DNA of 64,000 nt from Clostridium prolinivorans (GCF_004011155.1 NZ_RJWG01000009.1:1-64000); one strand, 5' to 3'. Numbered from the stretch's first letter, positions 33,073 to 44,375 are shown. Notes: generated by a model not told the origin, from the sequence alone. Made by a program: numbers and translations.

Positions 33073-34122
33073 TTAAACATCTATAATATTAAATCCTGCA
33101 GATTTTTTTAACCTGTTCATAATAGCAATGCCTAATTCATTTTCATCAAATGCTTCTGATAATATAATATCTACACCGGCATCATCAAAAGTTCTAAGTG
33201 CTTCAAAAAGATTTTTTCCGATATTTTCTATTTCATTTCTGCTTCCAAGAGATATTACTATTCCCTTTGGATAAAGATTTTTACTTTCATCAGTAGCTAA
33301 AATCCCAACTTTTTTATTTTCATCTATACTATTTTGCACTATTTCATTTATTTTTGCAATAGTTTTTTTCAAATCTCCTCGTATTATTTTAAGTGGTGCT
33401 TTAGGTGCATAATGTCTATATTTCATACCTGGAGCTTTTGGCTTAAAATCTCCTTTAGGTTTTTCCATAACTGCAGGATCTAAATATATAGAAGGTTCTA
33501 CTTCTTTTAACATATTTAAAGTAATACCGCCAGGTCTTAATACACATGGTGGATTTACAGTACAATCTATTATAGTAGATTCTAATCCTACATCGCATCT
33601 TCCACCGCCTAATATAAAATCAACTTTACCATCTAAATCCTCAATACAACGTGAAACTTCAGTGGGACTTGGTCTGCCTGATATATTAGCAGAAGGAGCT
33701 GCTACAGGTACTCCTGCTTCACGTATAAGTTCTCTTGCTATTATATTTGATGGCATTCTTATCCCTACACTTTTAAGTCCTGCACTAGTTTCATCAGGTA
33801 TTATAAACGATTTATTTAATATAATAGTTAAAGGTCCTGGCCAAAACTTATTTATAAGCTTTTGTGCTACTTTGGGGATATCTTCAACTAAATGTTCTAT
33901 ATTAAAATCAGCTACATGAACAATTAAAGGATTGTCTTGAGGCCTTCCTTTAGCAATAAATATTTTTTTAACAGCTTCTTTGTCTAAAGCATTAGCTCCA
34001 AGTCCATAAACTGTCTCAGTAGGGAATGCTACAAGTCCTCCATTTCTTAAAACTTTTCCAGCCTCTTTCAAAGCATCTTTATCTAAATTACATTCATCTA
34101 ATATTACAACTTTTGTTTTCAT
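33073..34122 (-). CDS. ywlC: L-threonylcarbamoyladenylate synthase (Sua5/YwlC)
   Basis: This 349-residue enzyme makes threonylcarbamoyl-AMP from Thr, bicarbonate and ATP for tRNA t6A37. It has the long Sua5 form: an N-terminal YrdC domain (GGLVAFPTETVYGLGANAL, GRPQDNPLIVHV, AAPSANISGRPSPT) and a C-terminal Sua5 domain (PGMKYRHYAPKAPL onward). The product is used by the TsaB/TsaE system encoded at 2.5-3.7 kb. The start ATG follows GAGGTAA. Confidence 0.95.
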   Translation of the reverse strand: MKTKVVILDECNLDKDALKEAGKVLRNGGLVAFPTETVYGLGANALDKEAVKKIFIAKGRPQDNPLIVHVADFNIEHLVEDIPKVAQKLINKFWPGPLTIILNKSFIIPDETSAGLKSVGIRMPSNIIARELIREAGVPVAAPSANISGRPSPTEVSRCIEDLDGKVDFILGGGRCDVGLESTIIDCTVNPPCVLRPGGITLNMLKEVEPSIYLDPAVMEKPKGDFKPKAPGMKYRHYAPKAPLKIIRGDLKKTIAKINEIVQNSIDENKKVGILATDESKNLYPKGIVISLGSRNEIENIGKNLFEALRTFDDAGVDIILSEAFDENELGIAIMNRLKKSAGFNIIDV

Positions 34123-34150
34123 TTTTATTACCTCTTAGTTTAATAAAATT

Positions 34151-34888
34151 TTAAATTATTTTTGTCATTATAAGACCAAGCATTATTCCTGTTAATATAC
34201 CAATGCTGCTGGTTATTCCGTCCCAAAGTTTATTTGATTCTGGCAGCATCTCCCCGCAAACAACATACATCATTATTCCAGATGCAAAAGATAAACAAGC
34301 CCCTAAAATATTTTGAGAAATACTTCCTACATATGCCCCTATCCAAGTTCCTATAGCTGTAGGGAAGGCAGTTAAAAAAGCATATAAAAGTATTTTAGGA
34401 ATTCTTACATTTGAAGCCATAAGTGGTGCAGATACTGCTATACCTTCTGGTATATCATGTATTGCTATAATTAAGCTCATTTTTAATCCAAGACTTTGTC
34501 CTCTAGCAAAACCGCAGCCCATTATAACTCCTTCAGGGAGGTTATGTAACATAAGTCCTAAAGCAGCCATAAAAGCTACTTTTAAATGCGTATTATGTTT
34601 AAATTTACTTTCATTTATGTTAATTTTAGTGTCCATTATTACTATGCATATTATTCCCAAAAAACAAAAGAACAAAGTCCCTATAAAACTCCAACTAGAC
34701 ATGGCTTCAGGAATTAAATCAAAAACTACAATAGAAAGCATGAGACCTCCTGCAAAACCTATTATAGCTCCTAAAAATTTTTTTGATGGCCTTTTTACTA
34801 TTATTCCCAAAGAAGCACCTATCATAGTACCAATAAGAGAAACAATACTGCCTAACAAAATTATTAAAATTATATTGCCCTTATCCAA
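34151..34888 (-). CDS. ZIP family divalent metal transporter
   Basis: This 245-residue membrane protein has about eight hydrophobic segments and the ZIP (GufA-like) metal-path motifs HNLPEGVIMG (about residue 120) and HDIPEGIAVS (about residue 149). ZIP proteins import Zn, Fe or Mn ions; the exact metal cannot be read from sequence. The start is TTG, 6 nt after AAAGGGG. It sits inside the tdk-prfA-ywlC operon, 28 nt before ywlC. Confidence 0.9.
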   Translation of the reverse strand: MDKGNIILIILLGSIVSLIGTMIGASLGIIVKRPSKKFLGAIIGFAGGLMLSIVVFDLIPEAMSSWSFIGTLFFCFLGIICIVIMDTKININESKFKHNTHLKVAFMAALGLMLHNLPEGVIMGCGFARGQSLGLKMSLIIAIHDIPEGIAVSAPLMASNVRIPKILLYAFLTAFPTAIGTWIGAYVGSISQNILGACLSFASGIMMYVVCGEMLPESNKLWDGITSSIGILTGIMLGLIMTKII

Positions 34889-34968
34889 TTTTTACCCCTT
34901 TTTAATAAATTACTCTTACTTATATTTTATTTATTAAAATGTAGGTGAAGAACTAAAAATTTTATTTT

Positions 34969-35547
34969 CTAGGAAACTCTATATTCTTTTATTCTTTCAA
35001 TTGCTTCCTCACTATAATAAGCTGTAATACAATTTTTATATATTAAATCCAAAAGTCTATATTTGTGATATCCTCCCTTATTAATTATAATATAAAAATA
35101 ATTATTTTCGGGATGATGTTTCTTTATTATATAATACTTATGAGCCAAATAAGGATACTTTTTAAGTAAATTTTCATCTATAGGTTTTATATTTTTATTT
35201 CTAAATTTAGAAGTAGTTATTATTATAATTTCCATATTGGAATTTTTTCCTTCTGCAAAAACCATGGCTACTTTATCACATAATATATTGATACTTTCTC
35301 CAAATTTTTTTAATTTAATTTTTAATTTATAATTTTCAACACTATATTTTAAATAATTATTATTTATATTTATTACTATAGCTATTAGTATTAATAATTC
35401 TATTACAAATAAATAAATAAATAAAAATATATTAAATCTACCTGATAAAAATAATATTAGAGGAAGTACAAAAAAAATAAAGCATAAAGTAAGCAGAAAC
35501 CTTTTATTAGATTTTTCTTGCTTTCTTATAGCTTTATTTATATTCAT
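34969..35547 (-). CDS. two-helix membrane protein, unknown
   Basis: This 192-residue protein starts at ATG 35547, 8 nt after GAGG; an upstream in-frame GTG overlaps that site. Two adjacent hydrophobic helices (about residues 16-34 and 38-59) anchor a basic cytoplasmic domain (YKLKIKLKKFGESINILCDKV ... YYSEEAIERIKEYRVS). The family is not recognised. It lies between prfA and the ZIP gene in the same operon. Confidence 0.7.
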   Translation of the reverse strand: MNINKAIRKQEKSNKRFLLTLCFIFFVLPLILFLSGRFNIFLFIYLFVIELLILIAIVININNNYLKYSVENYKLKIKLKKFGESINILCDKVAMVFAEGKNSNMEIIIITTSKFRNKNIKPIDENLLKKYPYLAHKYYIIKKHHPENNYFYIIINKGGYHKYRLLDLIYKNCITAYYSEEAIERIKEYRVS

Positions 35548-35591
35548 TAACTTCACCTCAGAATATTAAAATAATTTATAAATACAAACTT

Positions 35592-36668
35592 TTAATTATT
35601 CCCCATAGCTTCCATTTTTTTAGCTTGATCCTCAGTAATAAGAGCTTCTATCATTTCTTCAATATCTCCATCCATAAAAGCTTCAAGTTTATAAAGTGTA
35701 AGTCCTATTCTATGGTCAGTAACTCTACCTTGAGGATAGTTATAAGTTCTTATTCTTTCACTTCTATCTCCTGTACCTACTTGATTTTTTCTATCTTCTG
35801 CTATTCCTGCATTTCTTTGAGCTTCTGCAATTTCATAAAGTCTGGATGCTAAAACTTTCATTGCCTTTTCCTTATTTTTAAGCTGTGATTTTTCATCTTG
35901 GCAAGATACAACTATACCTGTTGGAATATGTGTTATTCTTACAGCAGAATCCGTAGTATTAACACTTTGTCCGCCATGACCTGATGATCTGAAAACATCT
36001 ATTCTTAAATCATTTGGATTTATGTTTACATCTACTTCGTCAACTTCAGGAAGTACAGCTACTGTTGCAGTTGAAGTATGAATTCTACCGCTGGATTCTG
36101 TATCTGGAACTCTTTGTACTCTATGAACTCCACTTTCATACTTTAATCTACTATAAGCAGATTGTCCTTTAACCATAAATACAACTTCTTTGATTCCGCC
36201 AAGATCTGTTTCATTTATACTCATAAGCTCAACTTTCCATCTATGACGTTCTGCATACCTTGTATACATTCTAAATAAATTTGCTGCAAATAAAGCTGCT
36301 TCTTCTCCTCCAGCTCCAGCTCTTATTTCTATAAATACATTCTTTTCATCATTAGGATCTTTGGGAAGAAGAAGTATTTTTAACTCTTTTTCTAAATTTT
36401 CTTTTAAACTTGTTAATTCTTTTATTTCTTCCTGTGCCATTTCTTTAAGCTCTTTTTCAATATCTTCATTAAGCATTTCTTTATTTGCTTCTATATCTTC
36501 CACCACTTTTTTATATTCTCTATATTTATTTACAACCACTTCAATATCCGAATGTTCTTTGCAAAGTTTTTGCCACTCTTTTTGATCTGCCATAATTGAG
36601 GGATCACTTATTTTTCTTGAAAGCTCTTCATATTTATTTTCTATAAAATTAAGACGTTCTAACATCAT
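35592..36668 (-). CDS. prfA: peptide chain release factor 1
   Basis: This 358-residue RF1 terminates at UAA and UAG. The GGQ loop appears as [21 protein letters not shown], and the anticodon-like motif region is [19 protein letters not shown]. The start is ATG 36668 ([10 protein letters not shown]), 7 nt after GGAG; longer readings run back into prmC. It follows prmC, the methyltransferase that modifies its GGQ glutamine, which is the usual pairing. Confidence 0.97.
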   Translation of the reverse strand: MMLERLNFIENKYEELSRKISDPSIMADQKEWQKLCKEHSDIEVVVNKYREYKKVVEDIEANKEMLNEDIEKELKEMAQEEIKELTSLKENLEKELKILLLPKDPNDEKNVFIEIRAGAGGEEAALFAANLFRMYTRYAERHRWKVELMSINETDLGGIKEVVFMVKGQSAYSRLKYESGVHRVQRVPDTESSGRIHTSTATVAVLPEVDEVDVNINPNDLRIDVFRSSGHGGQSVNTTDSAVRITHIPTGIVVSCQDEKSQLKNKEKAMKVLASRLYEIAEAQRNAGIAEDRKNQVGTGDRSERIRTYNYPQGRVTDHRIGLTLYKLEAFMDGDIEEMIEALITEDQAKKMEAMGNN

Positions 36669-36738
36669 ATTATCACTCCATACATTATTTTCACAATTTA
36701 TTATTATAACACAGTAAATAAAATTTGCGAAGAATTTT

Positions 36739-37590
36739 TTAAATCTTAACTCCAATAACTACTCTATCTAATCCCGATAAATCTTTAACAACTCTAATGT
36801 CCGTATAATTATATTGTTTTAGTATATCTGAAACTGCCTCTGCTTGATCATAACCTATTTCATAAGCTAAAACTCCTCCACTTTTTAAAAGCAAAATACT
36901 TTCTTTGGTAATTTTTTTATAAAAATCTAATCCATCTTCTCCACCACAAAGTGCAATATAAGGTTCATATTTTTTTACATCTTCCATAAGAGTCGGTATT
37001 ATATCTTTTTTTATGTAAGGTGGATTAGATACAACCACATCAAAATATAAATTTTCATCTATTGCAAATTTCAATAAATCGCTTTTTACAACACTTGCTC
37101 TAGATTTAAGAGAAAGATTATCTATATTCTTTTGTGTAACTTCTAAAGCTGTATCATCTATATCAGAACATACAACAATTGTGTTTTCTAAAAGTTTAGC
37201 TATTGAAAGTCCTATAGCACCACTACCACAGCATACATCACATACTTTTTTTAATTTTCTTTTATTTATTTCTTTTAAAACTTCTTCTACTAATACTTCA
37301 GTATCAGGTCTTGGAATTAAAACACCTTCTTTTATATAAAAATCTATTCCCATAAATTCTACAGTTTCTGTTATGTATTTTATAGGCATTCTAAGTTTTC
37401 TTTTTTTTATTAGTTCAAAATATTCATAAGCTTTATCCTCACTTACTTCTAAATTCCCATTAATAATTATAGACATTCTATCTAAGTTTAAAACCTTACC
37501 TAAAATTAATTGACAGTCTAAAATATAACTTTCTATTTTTTCTTCTTTTAAAATTTTATATCCTTTATTTAAAAGTTCTTTTATTTTCAA
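36739..37590 (-). CDS. prmC: release factor glutamine methyltransferase PrmC
   Basis: This 283-residue SAM-dependent methyltransferase acts on the GGQ glutamine of RF1 and RF2. It has an N-terminal helical domain, SAM motif [17 protein letters not shown] (about residue 117) and catalytic SNPPYIKKD. The start is given as TTG 37590, 9 nt after AAAGGA; an ATG three codons earlier (37599) directly touches the ribosome binding site and is less likely. It lies between the DUF1385 gene and prfA. Confidence 0.95.
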   Translation of the reverse strand: MKIKELLNKGYKILKEEKIESYILDCQLILGKVLNLDRMSIIINGNLEVSEDKAYEYFELIKKRKLRMPIKYITETVEFMGIDFYIKEGVLIPRPDTEVLVEEVLKEINKRKLKKVCDVCCGSGAIGLSIAKLLENTIVVCSDIDDTALEVTQKNIDNLSLKSRASVVKSDLLKFAIDENLYFDVVVSNPPYIKKDIIPTLMEDVKKYEPYIALCGGEDGLDFYKKITKESILLLKSGGVLAYEIGYDQAEAVSDILKQYNYTDIRVVKDLSGLDRVVIGVKI

Positions 37591-37611
37591 TATTTTCATT
37601 CCTTTATTTTT

Positions 37612-38517
37612 TTATTCTATACCCTCTGCAGCTTTAAGTGCTTCAATAGCTACTTCTATTTGACTTAAATCTGGTTCTTTAGTTGTAAGCTTTTGAAGCA
37701 TAAGTCCTGGATATGATAAAATTTTAGATAATTTACTTTCACTCTTACCCATCCACTTTATAATTTCATAAGTTACACCTGAAACCACTGGAAGTAATAT
37801 AATCCTATATAAAATTCTCTTCCATAAAGAACTCCAACCTGTTAAAGAGAAAATAATAATGCTTACTATCATAACTAAAAATAAAAAATTTGTTCCGCAT
37901 CTTGGATGAAGTCTACCAAATTTTTTAGCATTTTCAGGGGTAAGTTCTTTGCCGTTTTCATAGCAAAATATAGTTTTATGCTCAGCACCATGATATTCAA
38001 ATACTCTTTTTATATCTTCTATTTTGGAAATAAGATATATATATATCAAAAATATAGCAACTCTTATTATACCCTCTATTATATTTAGCAATACAGCATT
38101 TATATTCAAAGTCTTTTTAAAAAAATTTGCTGCAAAAGTCGGAAGTAAAAAAAATAATAAAATAGTAAAACCTAATGACATTATAAGAGATACAATTGCA
38201 ATTATATCATTACCCTTATCTTTAAATTTTTCTTTAAACCATTTATCAAATTTAGATTCATTCTCATCATCCTCAAAAAATGAAGATGAATAATTTAGTG
38301 TTTTTATACCAACTATGAGAGAGTCTATAAAAGATACAAAACCTCTAATTATAGGAAGTCCTAAAATTTTATATTTTTTAGTATACGGAATGGTTTCTTC
38401 TTTATCTACAATAATTTCACCATTAGAAGTTCTTACTGCTGTAGCAATTCCCTTTCTTCCCCTCATCATTACGCCTTCAATGACTGCCTGTCCACCAACT
38501 GTTACATTTTTATCCAT
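37612..38517 (-). CDS. yqhQ: DUF1385 (YqhQ-like) membrane protein
   Basis: This 301-residue protein of the DUF1385 family begins with the highly conserved VGGQAVIEGVMMRGRKG and contains the family core YHGAEHKTIFCYENGKELTPENAKKFGRLHPRCGTNFLF (about residues 177-215), between several membrane helices. The biochemical role is unknown. In clostridia this family is regularly found next to rpmE, tdk and prmC-prfA, as here. Confidence 0.9.
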   Translation of the reverse strand: MDKNVTVGGQAVIEGVMMRGRKGIATAVRTSNGEIIVDKEETIPYTKKYKILGLPIIRGFVSFIDSLIVGIKTLNYSSSFFEDDENESKFDKWFKEKFKDKGNDIIAIVSLIMSLGFTILLFFLLPTFAANFFKKTLNINAVLLNIIEGIIRVAIFLIYIYLISKIEDIKRVFEYHGAEHKTIFCYENGKELTPENAKKFGRLHPRCGTNFLFLVMIVSIIIFSLTGWSSLWKRILYRIILLPVVSGVTYEIIKWMGKSESKLSKILSYPGLMLQKLTTKEPDLSQIEVAIEALKAAEGIE

Positions 38518-38540
38518 AATTTAAATACCCCTTTATATTT

Positions 38541-39146
38541 CTATGCTTTTTTATTTTTTTCATATTCTTCCTTGTATTTGAAATAACATTTAGGGCAAAG
38601 TGCTTGATATTCAATATTATTTTCTTTATCTATAGCAATTTGTTCTCCTTCAAATACAAATTTTCCATTAATAATTCTACCATTTAAAAGAGCTTTTTTC
38701 CCACATTGGCATATATTTTTTAATTCTTCAATACTATGAGCTAAAAGGAGAAGTCTTGAACTTCCTTCAAAGCCTCTCATCTGAAAATCCGTTCTAAGTC
38801 CATAACATATAACTGGAATATCCATTAAAACAGCTATTTCAAAAAGTTCATCTATATGCTTTTCCTTTAGAAATTGAACTTCATCTACAAGAATACAATC
38901 TAAATTTCCATTTTTATTTATCCAATTTCTAACTTCATTGCATATATTATGTTCTTTGTTTATAAGAATATCTGCCTCTCTAGTTACTCCAAGTCTTGAT
39001 ACAATTTTATTTCCACCTTTAGTATCTGTTTTAGGCTTTATTATAATTACTTTCATTCCTCTCTCTTCATAGTTATGTGCAACTTGTAAAAGATTTGTTG
39101 ATTTACCACAATTCATTGCACCATATCTAAAATACAGCTTACTCAT
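38541..39146 (-). CDS. tdk: thymidine kinase
   Basis: This 201-residue type II thymidine kinase phosphorylates thymidine for salvage. Walker A is FRYGAMNCGKSTNLL (residues 5-19), Walker B is ILVDEVQFL, and the lasso and zinc-binding cysteines (CQCGKKA; CPKCYF) are present. The start is ATG 39146 after AAAGGAG; an upstream in-frame start at 39176 lacks one. It heads the operon running to ywlE. Confidence 0.96.
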   Translation of the reverse strand: MSKLYFRYGAMNCGKSTNLLQVAHNYEERGMKVIIIKPKTDTKGGNKIVSRLGVTREADILINKEHNICNEVRNWINKNGNLDCILVDEVQFLKEKHIDELFEIAVLMDIPVICYGLRTDFQMRGFEGSSRLLLLAHSIEELKNICQCGKKALLNGRIINGKFVFEGEQIAIDKENNIEYQALCPKCYFKYKEEYEKNKKA

Positions 39147-39263
39147 CTTTCTTTCTCCTTTGTAAATAAAGTGCATAAGTATATTTTATCAGACACTAAT
39201 AATTTATTAAAGATAATATTTTAACTTTATAAGTTATTTTTCTATTTAAGCTTTCACCTTATC

Positions 39264-39292
39264 TTGACGCATAATATCTACCATGTTATAAT
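39264..39292 (+). promoter_or_regulatory. rpmE promoter
   Basis: TTGACG (39264-39269), a 17-nt spacer, and TATAAT (39287-39292). The leader is about 45 nt. Confidence 0.88.
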
Positions 39293-39344
39293 TTACTGGT
39301 TAAGAATATGAGTTCATGTTCTAAAATCGAAAGAGGTGAAAAAA

Positions 39345-39554
39345 ATGAGAGAAGGCATACATCCAGAATATAACCACGATGCTGTGGTTAAGTGTGCATG
39401 TGGAAATACTTTTACAACTGGTTCTGTAAAAAAAGAACTAAAAGTGGAAATATGCTCTAAATGCCACCCATTCTTCACTGGCCGTCAAAAGATAGTTGAT
39501 GTTGGCGGAAGAGTTGAAAAATTCAGAAAGAAATTCAACATCACAGAAGAATAA
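39345..39554 (+). CDS. rpmE: ribosomal protein L31 (zinc-binding form)
   Basis: This 69-residue L31 of the 50S subunit has CxC (VKCACGNTF) and CxxC (EICSKCHPF), the zinc-binding C+ type. Such L31 proteins are usually replaced by a zinc-free paralogue under zinc starvation; no paralogue is in this window. The start is ATG 39345 after GAGGTGA; an in-frame GTG three codons upstream overlaps the ribosome binding site. It is divergent from tdk and convergent with rho. Confidence 0.98.
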   Translation: MREGIHPEYNHDAVVKCACGNTFTTGSVKKELKVEICSKCHPFFTGRQKIVDVGGRVEKFRKKFNITEE

Positions 39555-39588
39555 AAAAAATGGGAAAGATAAAACTTTCCCATTTTTT
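39555..39588. terminator. convergent terminator rpmE / rho
   Basis: AAAAAATGGGAAAG pairs with CTTTCCCATTTTTT, a perfect 14-bp stem directly after rpmE. Confidence 0.95.
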
Positions 39589-39612
39589 ATTTCTATATTT
39601 ATTTTTATATAT

Positions 39613-41127
39613 TTATCTTCCTATGTCTTTATTTAATATATCAAGTTTTGTAAATGTCTCAAGAAATTCTTCATTTCCTTTTGTTTTTGACATAAGAGCT
39701 ATAAGCTTTTCTGTTACTGAGTCTATATTATTATCTCTATACATAACTTTTCTAATATTAAAAGCCACTTCCTGCTCTTTTGGAGTTAAAAGTAAATCTT
39801 CTCTTCTAGTACCTGATTTATAAATATCAATCGCAGGAAATATTCTTCTTTCTTGAAGTTTTCTATCTAAATGTACTTCCATATTACCTGTACCTTTAAA
39901 TTCCTCAAAAATCATATCATCCATTCTACTTCCTGTTTCAATAAGCGCAGTAGCAAGAATAGTAAGGCTTCCACCTTCTTCTATATTTCTTGCAGCTCCA
40001 AAAAATTTCTTAGGATTAATAAGTGCTCCTGGATCTAATCCCCCTGATAAAGTTCTACCAGTTGGAGTTATTGTAAGATTATACGCTCTAGATAGCCTAG
40101 TTAAACTATCTAAAAGTATAACTACATCTTGCCCTTGTTCCACCATTCTTTTAGCTCTTTCAAGCACCATTTCAGCTACTTTTGCATGATGCTCTGGTTC
40201 TTCATCAAAAGTAGAAAATATAACTTCTCCTTTTATAGAACGCTGCATATCAGTAACTTCTTCTGGTCTTTCATCTATTAATAATACTATAAGTTTTACT
40301 TCTGGGTGATTTATCGAGATACTATTAGCAACTTTTTTTAGAAGTGTAGTTTTACCAGCCTTAGGTGGTGCTACTATAATTCCTCTTTGACCTTTTCCTA
40401 TTGGGGAAATTATATCCATAAGTCTTGAAGATAAATCTAAAGGACTTGTTTCTAATTTTAATCTTTCATTTGGATATATAGGTGTTAAAGTTTCAAAACG
40501 CTTTCTATTAACTGCTCTTTCAGGGTTTTCACCATTTACACTTTCAACATATAAAAGTGCTTTAAACTTTTCACCTTCTTTAGGTATTCTAACTTTACCC
40601 TCTACCATATCTCCAGTTCTTAAATTAAATCTTCTTATTTGAGATGGGGAAACGTAAATATCATTCGGACCTGATAAATAGTTTTCTCCTCTTAGAAATC
40701 CAAAATTATTTTCTATAACTTCTAATACTCCTCTTGCAGTGTCCGATTCATTAATCATTTCTTTTAATTTTTCTCTTTTTTCTTCATAAGAAGGTTTTAT
40801 TTCAGAAGGTTTTACTTCAGAAGGTTTTACTTCTTCTAAATGTTTATTATAAGATTTAACATCATCTAAATTAACTGTGTTTTCCTCTTTTTCTTGATTA
40901 TCATTTATTTCATTAGTTTCAATTGTTTCATTATTAAAATTTTCTTTTTTGGGAGATATTTTTTCTCTTAATACAATACCATCTTTTTCAATTGATACAG
41001 GAGAAACTTTTTTGATTTGTTCTATTAATTCAGCTTTTTTAAATTTAGATATGTTTTTTATTCCTAACTCTTTAGCAATTTCTCTAATTTCAATCAGAGT
41101 CATGCTATCAAAATCTTTGCCAAGCAA
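39613..41127 (-). CDS. rho: transcription termination factor Rho
   Basis: This 504-residue hexameric RNA helicase has an N-terminal Rho_N domain ([27 protein letters not shown]), an acidic/polar insertion of about 90 residues ([17 protein letters not shown] ... [15 protein letters not shown], with a short tandem E-V/I-K-P-S repeat), an RNA-binding cold-shock-like domain ([18 protein letters not shown]), Walker [16 protein letters not shown], and Walker [17 protein letters not shown]. The start is TTG 41127, 8 nt after GGAGG. The insertion is longer than in Bacillus Rho. The leader contains a 124-bp inverted-repeat element. Confidence 0.95.
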   Translation of the reverse strand: MLGKDFDSMTLIEIREIAKELGIKNISKFKKAELIEQIKKVSPVSIEKDGIVLREKISPKKENFNNETIETNEINDNQEKEENTVNLDDVKSYNKHLEEVKPSEVKPSEIKPSYEEKREKLKEMINESDTARGVLEVIENNFGFLRGENYLSGPNDIYVSPSQIRRFNLRTGDMVEGKVRIPKEGEKFKALLYVESVNGENPERAVNRKRFETLTPIYPNERLKLETSPLDLSSRLMDIISPIGKGQRGIIVAPPKAGKTTLLKKVANSISINHPEVKLIVLLIDERPEEVTDMQRSIKGEVIFSTFDEEPEHHAKVAEMVLERAKRMVEQGQDVVILLDSLTRLSRAYNLTITPTGRTLSGGLDPGALINPKKFFGAARNIEEGGSLTILATALIETGSRMDDMIFEEFKGTGNMEVHLDRKLQERRIFPAIDIYKSGTRREDLLLTPKEQEVAFNIRKVMYRDNNIDSVTEKLIALMSKTKGNEEFLETFTKLDILNKDIGR

Positions 41128-41216
41128 ACAATGCACCTCCAAATATTTTTTATATACCTTAAACTTTAACCCTATATTAATAAATCATTATAAATATCCA
41201 AAATTAATGCCGGCCT

Positions 41217-41340
41217 CTTAGTAAAATAATAATATTCCATATTTAAATAATATATATTACCTGTCATGTCTATAACATTGCATCCTCTTTTTCCATCAAA
41301 TGCTTATATTTAAATCTACTATGATTATTATTTTACTAAG
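41217..41340. repeat. 124-bp element with 17-bp perfect terminal inverted repeats
   Basis: CTTAGTAAAATAATAAT (41217-41233) is the exact reverse complement of 41324-41340, with 90 nt between. It lies in the gap of about 330 bp between rho and the next gene. It could be a MITE-like insertion, although no clear target duplication is seen, or a long RNA hairpin in the rho leader. Confidence 0.65.
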
Positions 41341-41450
41341 CTATATTTATTCTCATACTTGGATATGTATAAAACCAATACTCTAAATTATATACTATTT
41401 TATTATTTAAATCTATATAATTTGCAAAATTATACATTCTTATTTTAAAC

Positions 41451-41473
41451 AAAAAAAGCTGCAATTATGCAGC
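41451..41473 (-). terminator. terminator of the 114-aa gene
   Basis: GCTGCA ATTA TGCAGC (41458-41473) is followed on the minus strand by seven Us. Confidence 0.9.
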
Positions 41474-41475
41474 CC

Positions 41476-41820
41476 TTATATCATGGCATATATGGATTTA
41501 TTTATTTGATTGTATTTTTTTATTCTCCAATTAACTTTTCTACAATCACCAATAAAAAATAATGGCATACCTAAAATTTCACAGCCCCCAATGACCATAT
41601 CACGTTTTAAAATTTCATTTATATTATATTTATAATAATGATATTCTCCGCACAATGGACATTTTAATCTAAAGCTTACTTCTTTATTTTTATTGAGCCT
41701 TACATCTAAATTTAAAAAACTGTTTTTTAATTTATTTAATTCAAATAAAGATATTTCTTTTATTTCATACTGGCCGTAGTGATTTTTTAAGGCAATGCTA
41801 ATGTCTGTAGTAAGCAGCAC
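41476..41820 (-). CDS. small CxxC protein, unknown
   Basis: This 114-residue protein starts at GTG 41820, 8 nt after AGGGGG; a GTG three codons upstream overlaps that site. The centre has a zinc-ribbon-like RLKCPLCGEYHYYKYNINEILKR, with further cysteines in GGCEILG and IGDCRKV. It is monocistronic between the pyrG terminator and its own terminator. The sequence looks like a clostridial orphan family; I cannot assign a function. Confidence 0.7.
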   Translation of the reverse strand: MLLTTDISIALKNHYGQYEIKEISLFELNKLKNSFLNLDVRLNKNKEVSFRLKCPLCGEYHYYKYNINEILKRDMVIGGCEILGMPLFFIGDCRKVNWRIKKYNQINKSIYAMI

Positions 41821-41890
41821 CTTTTTCACCCCCTGAATTAAAAAATATACTTCCTTTCTTGTATAATTTAATAATTCTATAACTTTTTAT

Positions 41891-41929
41891 AAAATCCTGC
41901 AAAAAATATGACATTTTTTGCAGGATTTT
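41891..41929 (-). terminator. pyrG terminator
   Basis: A 16-bp perfect stem (41891-41906 with 41914-41929, AATCCTGCAAAAAA type) with T/A flanks, 45 bp past the pyrG stop. Confidence 0.9.
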
Positions 41930-41974
41930 AATAAATTAATTCGACAAAATAAAAATATACCCATATATTTATTT

Positions 41975-43631
<1,657 letters not shown>

Positions 43632-43638
43632 TACAATA

Positions 43639-43662
43639 AATAATTTTTTAAAACAATGTCAA
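43639..43662 (-). promoter_or_regulatory. pyrG promoter
   Basis: The minus strand has a perfect TTGACA (43657-43662) and, about 17-18 nt on, a -10-like TATTGT/TTATTG, ending just before the G-run. Confidence 0.6.
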
Positions 43663-43673
43663 TTATTTTAAAA

Positions 43674-43771
43674 AATGTCCCAAATTTTATACTATTGGCA
43701 CCAGTTTCAATAGTGCTTTTTTAATTATTTTTGTGCAGTTATCAACAGAAATTGTGGTATATTGGGACATT
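43674..43771 (-). other. 98-nt structured element upstream of the pyrG promoter
   Basis: AATGTCCCAA and TTGGGACATT (43674-43683 and 43762-43771) form a perfect 10-bp closing stem. An inner ACTATTG/CAATAGT hairpin lies within it, and the closing stem is followed on the minus strand by TTTTAAAA. It may be a terminator for the upstream 102-aa gene or a small RNA. No known family was recognised. Confidence 0.4.
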
Positions 43772-43774
43772 ATC

Positions 43775-43804
43775 ATAAATTAATCATACATAAATTAATC
43801 ATAC
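43775..43804. repeat. two tandem 15-bp direct repeats
   Basis: The unit ATAAATTAATCATAC is present twice head to tail. It could be a binding site or simple slippage; nothing else supports a function. Confidence 0.6.
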
Positions 43805-43824
43805 ATAATAAATATAATAAATAA

Positions 43825-43853
43825 TTGACAAATATAAAATAGCATGGTATAAT
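43825..43853 (+). promoter_or_regulatory. orphan perfect sigma-A promoter
   Basis: TTGACA (43825-43830), a 17-nt spacer, and TATAAT (43848-43853) lie on the plus strand, where no plus-strand gene follows. Confidence 0.75.
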
Positions 43854-43859
43854 GGAAAT

Positions 43860-43940
43860 TACCTTAAGTATACTGTTTTTTTGATTTTAAAAATACTATA
43901 ATATAATAGCATAATCTTATTTATTATGCTATACATTTTT
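43860..43940 (+). ncRNA. candidate small RNA from the orphan promoter
   Basis: About 7 nt after the TATAAT box begins a non-coding stretch that ends at the hairpin TAGCATAA/TTATGCTA (43907-43931), followed by a T-run. The expected RNA is about 80 nt and would run towards the 3' end of the 102-aa gene on the other strand. Support is only the promoter and terminator pair. Confidence 0.4.
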
Positions 43941-43997
43941 GTTACTTTTTTTATATTTTTTTATCTGTTACATTTAATTTTATAATAAATCTATCTT

Positions 43998-44306
43998 TTA
44001 TAATATACTTTTGTTGATGATGTTATCTATTTCAAAATACATATCTCTAAACTCTTTATTTATAAAAAACTTTTCTTCAGCCTTTTTATAATTGTAATTA
44101 ATTGATTTTTGACTTTCTATAAGAAAATCCTTATTAAGCATTTCTATATCTGCACATTTATATTTTTTTAGAAGTAAAAATAATAAATACTTGCATTCTC
44201 TGTCTTTTAATATTTTAGGAATATCATTTTTGCTTATACCTTTAATTTCGCATATGGTTTCTATTATTTTTATATATTTGTCCTCTTTTTTAGTAATTGT
44301 ATCCAA
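43998..44306 (-). CDS. small helical protein, unknown
   Basis: This 102-residue protein starts at TTG 44306, 8 nt after GGAGG; a GTG upstream in frame overlaps the site. It is highly charged and predicted helical throughout (KYIKIIETICEIKG ... KILKDRECKYLLFLLLKKYKCAD ... FRDMYFEIDNIINK). No membrane segment, signal or known motif is seen. It is probably cytoplasmic. Confidence 0.65.
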   Translation of the reverse strand: MDTITKKEDKYIKIIETICEIKGISKNDIPKILKDRECKYLLFLLLKKYKCADIEMLNKDFLIESQKSINYNYKKAEEKFFINKEFRDMYFEIDNIINKSIL

Positions 44307-44375
44307 TATTAACACCTCCACTACCTATTTAAATTATTGTCAAAAATTCCTAAAATAAACCTGAAACAAAAAAAT

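Noticed and set aside
40790-40860. Short tandem E-V/I-K-P-S repeat in Rho as a sequencing artefact
   Set aside because: The frame stays open and the repeat is in a low-complexity insertion typical of Rho proteins, so it is more likely a natural linker repeat.
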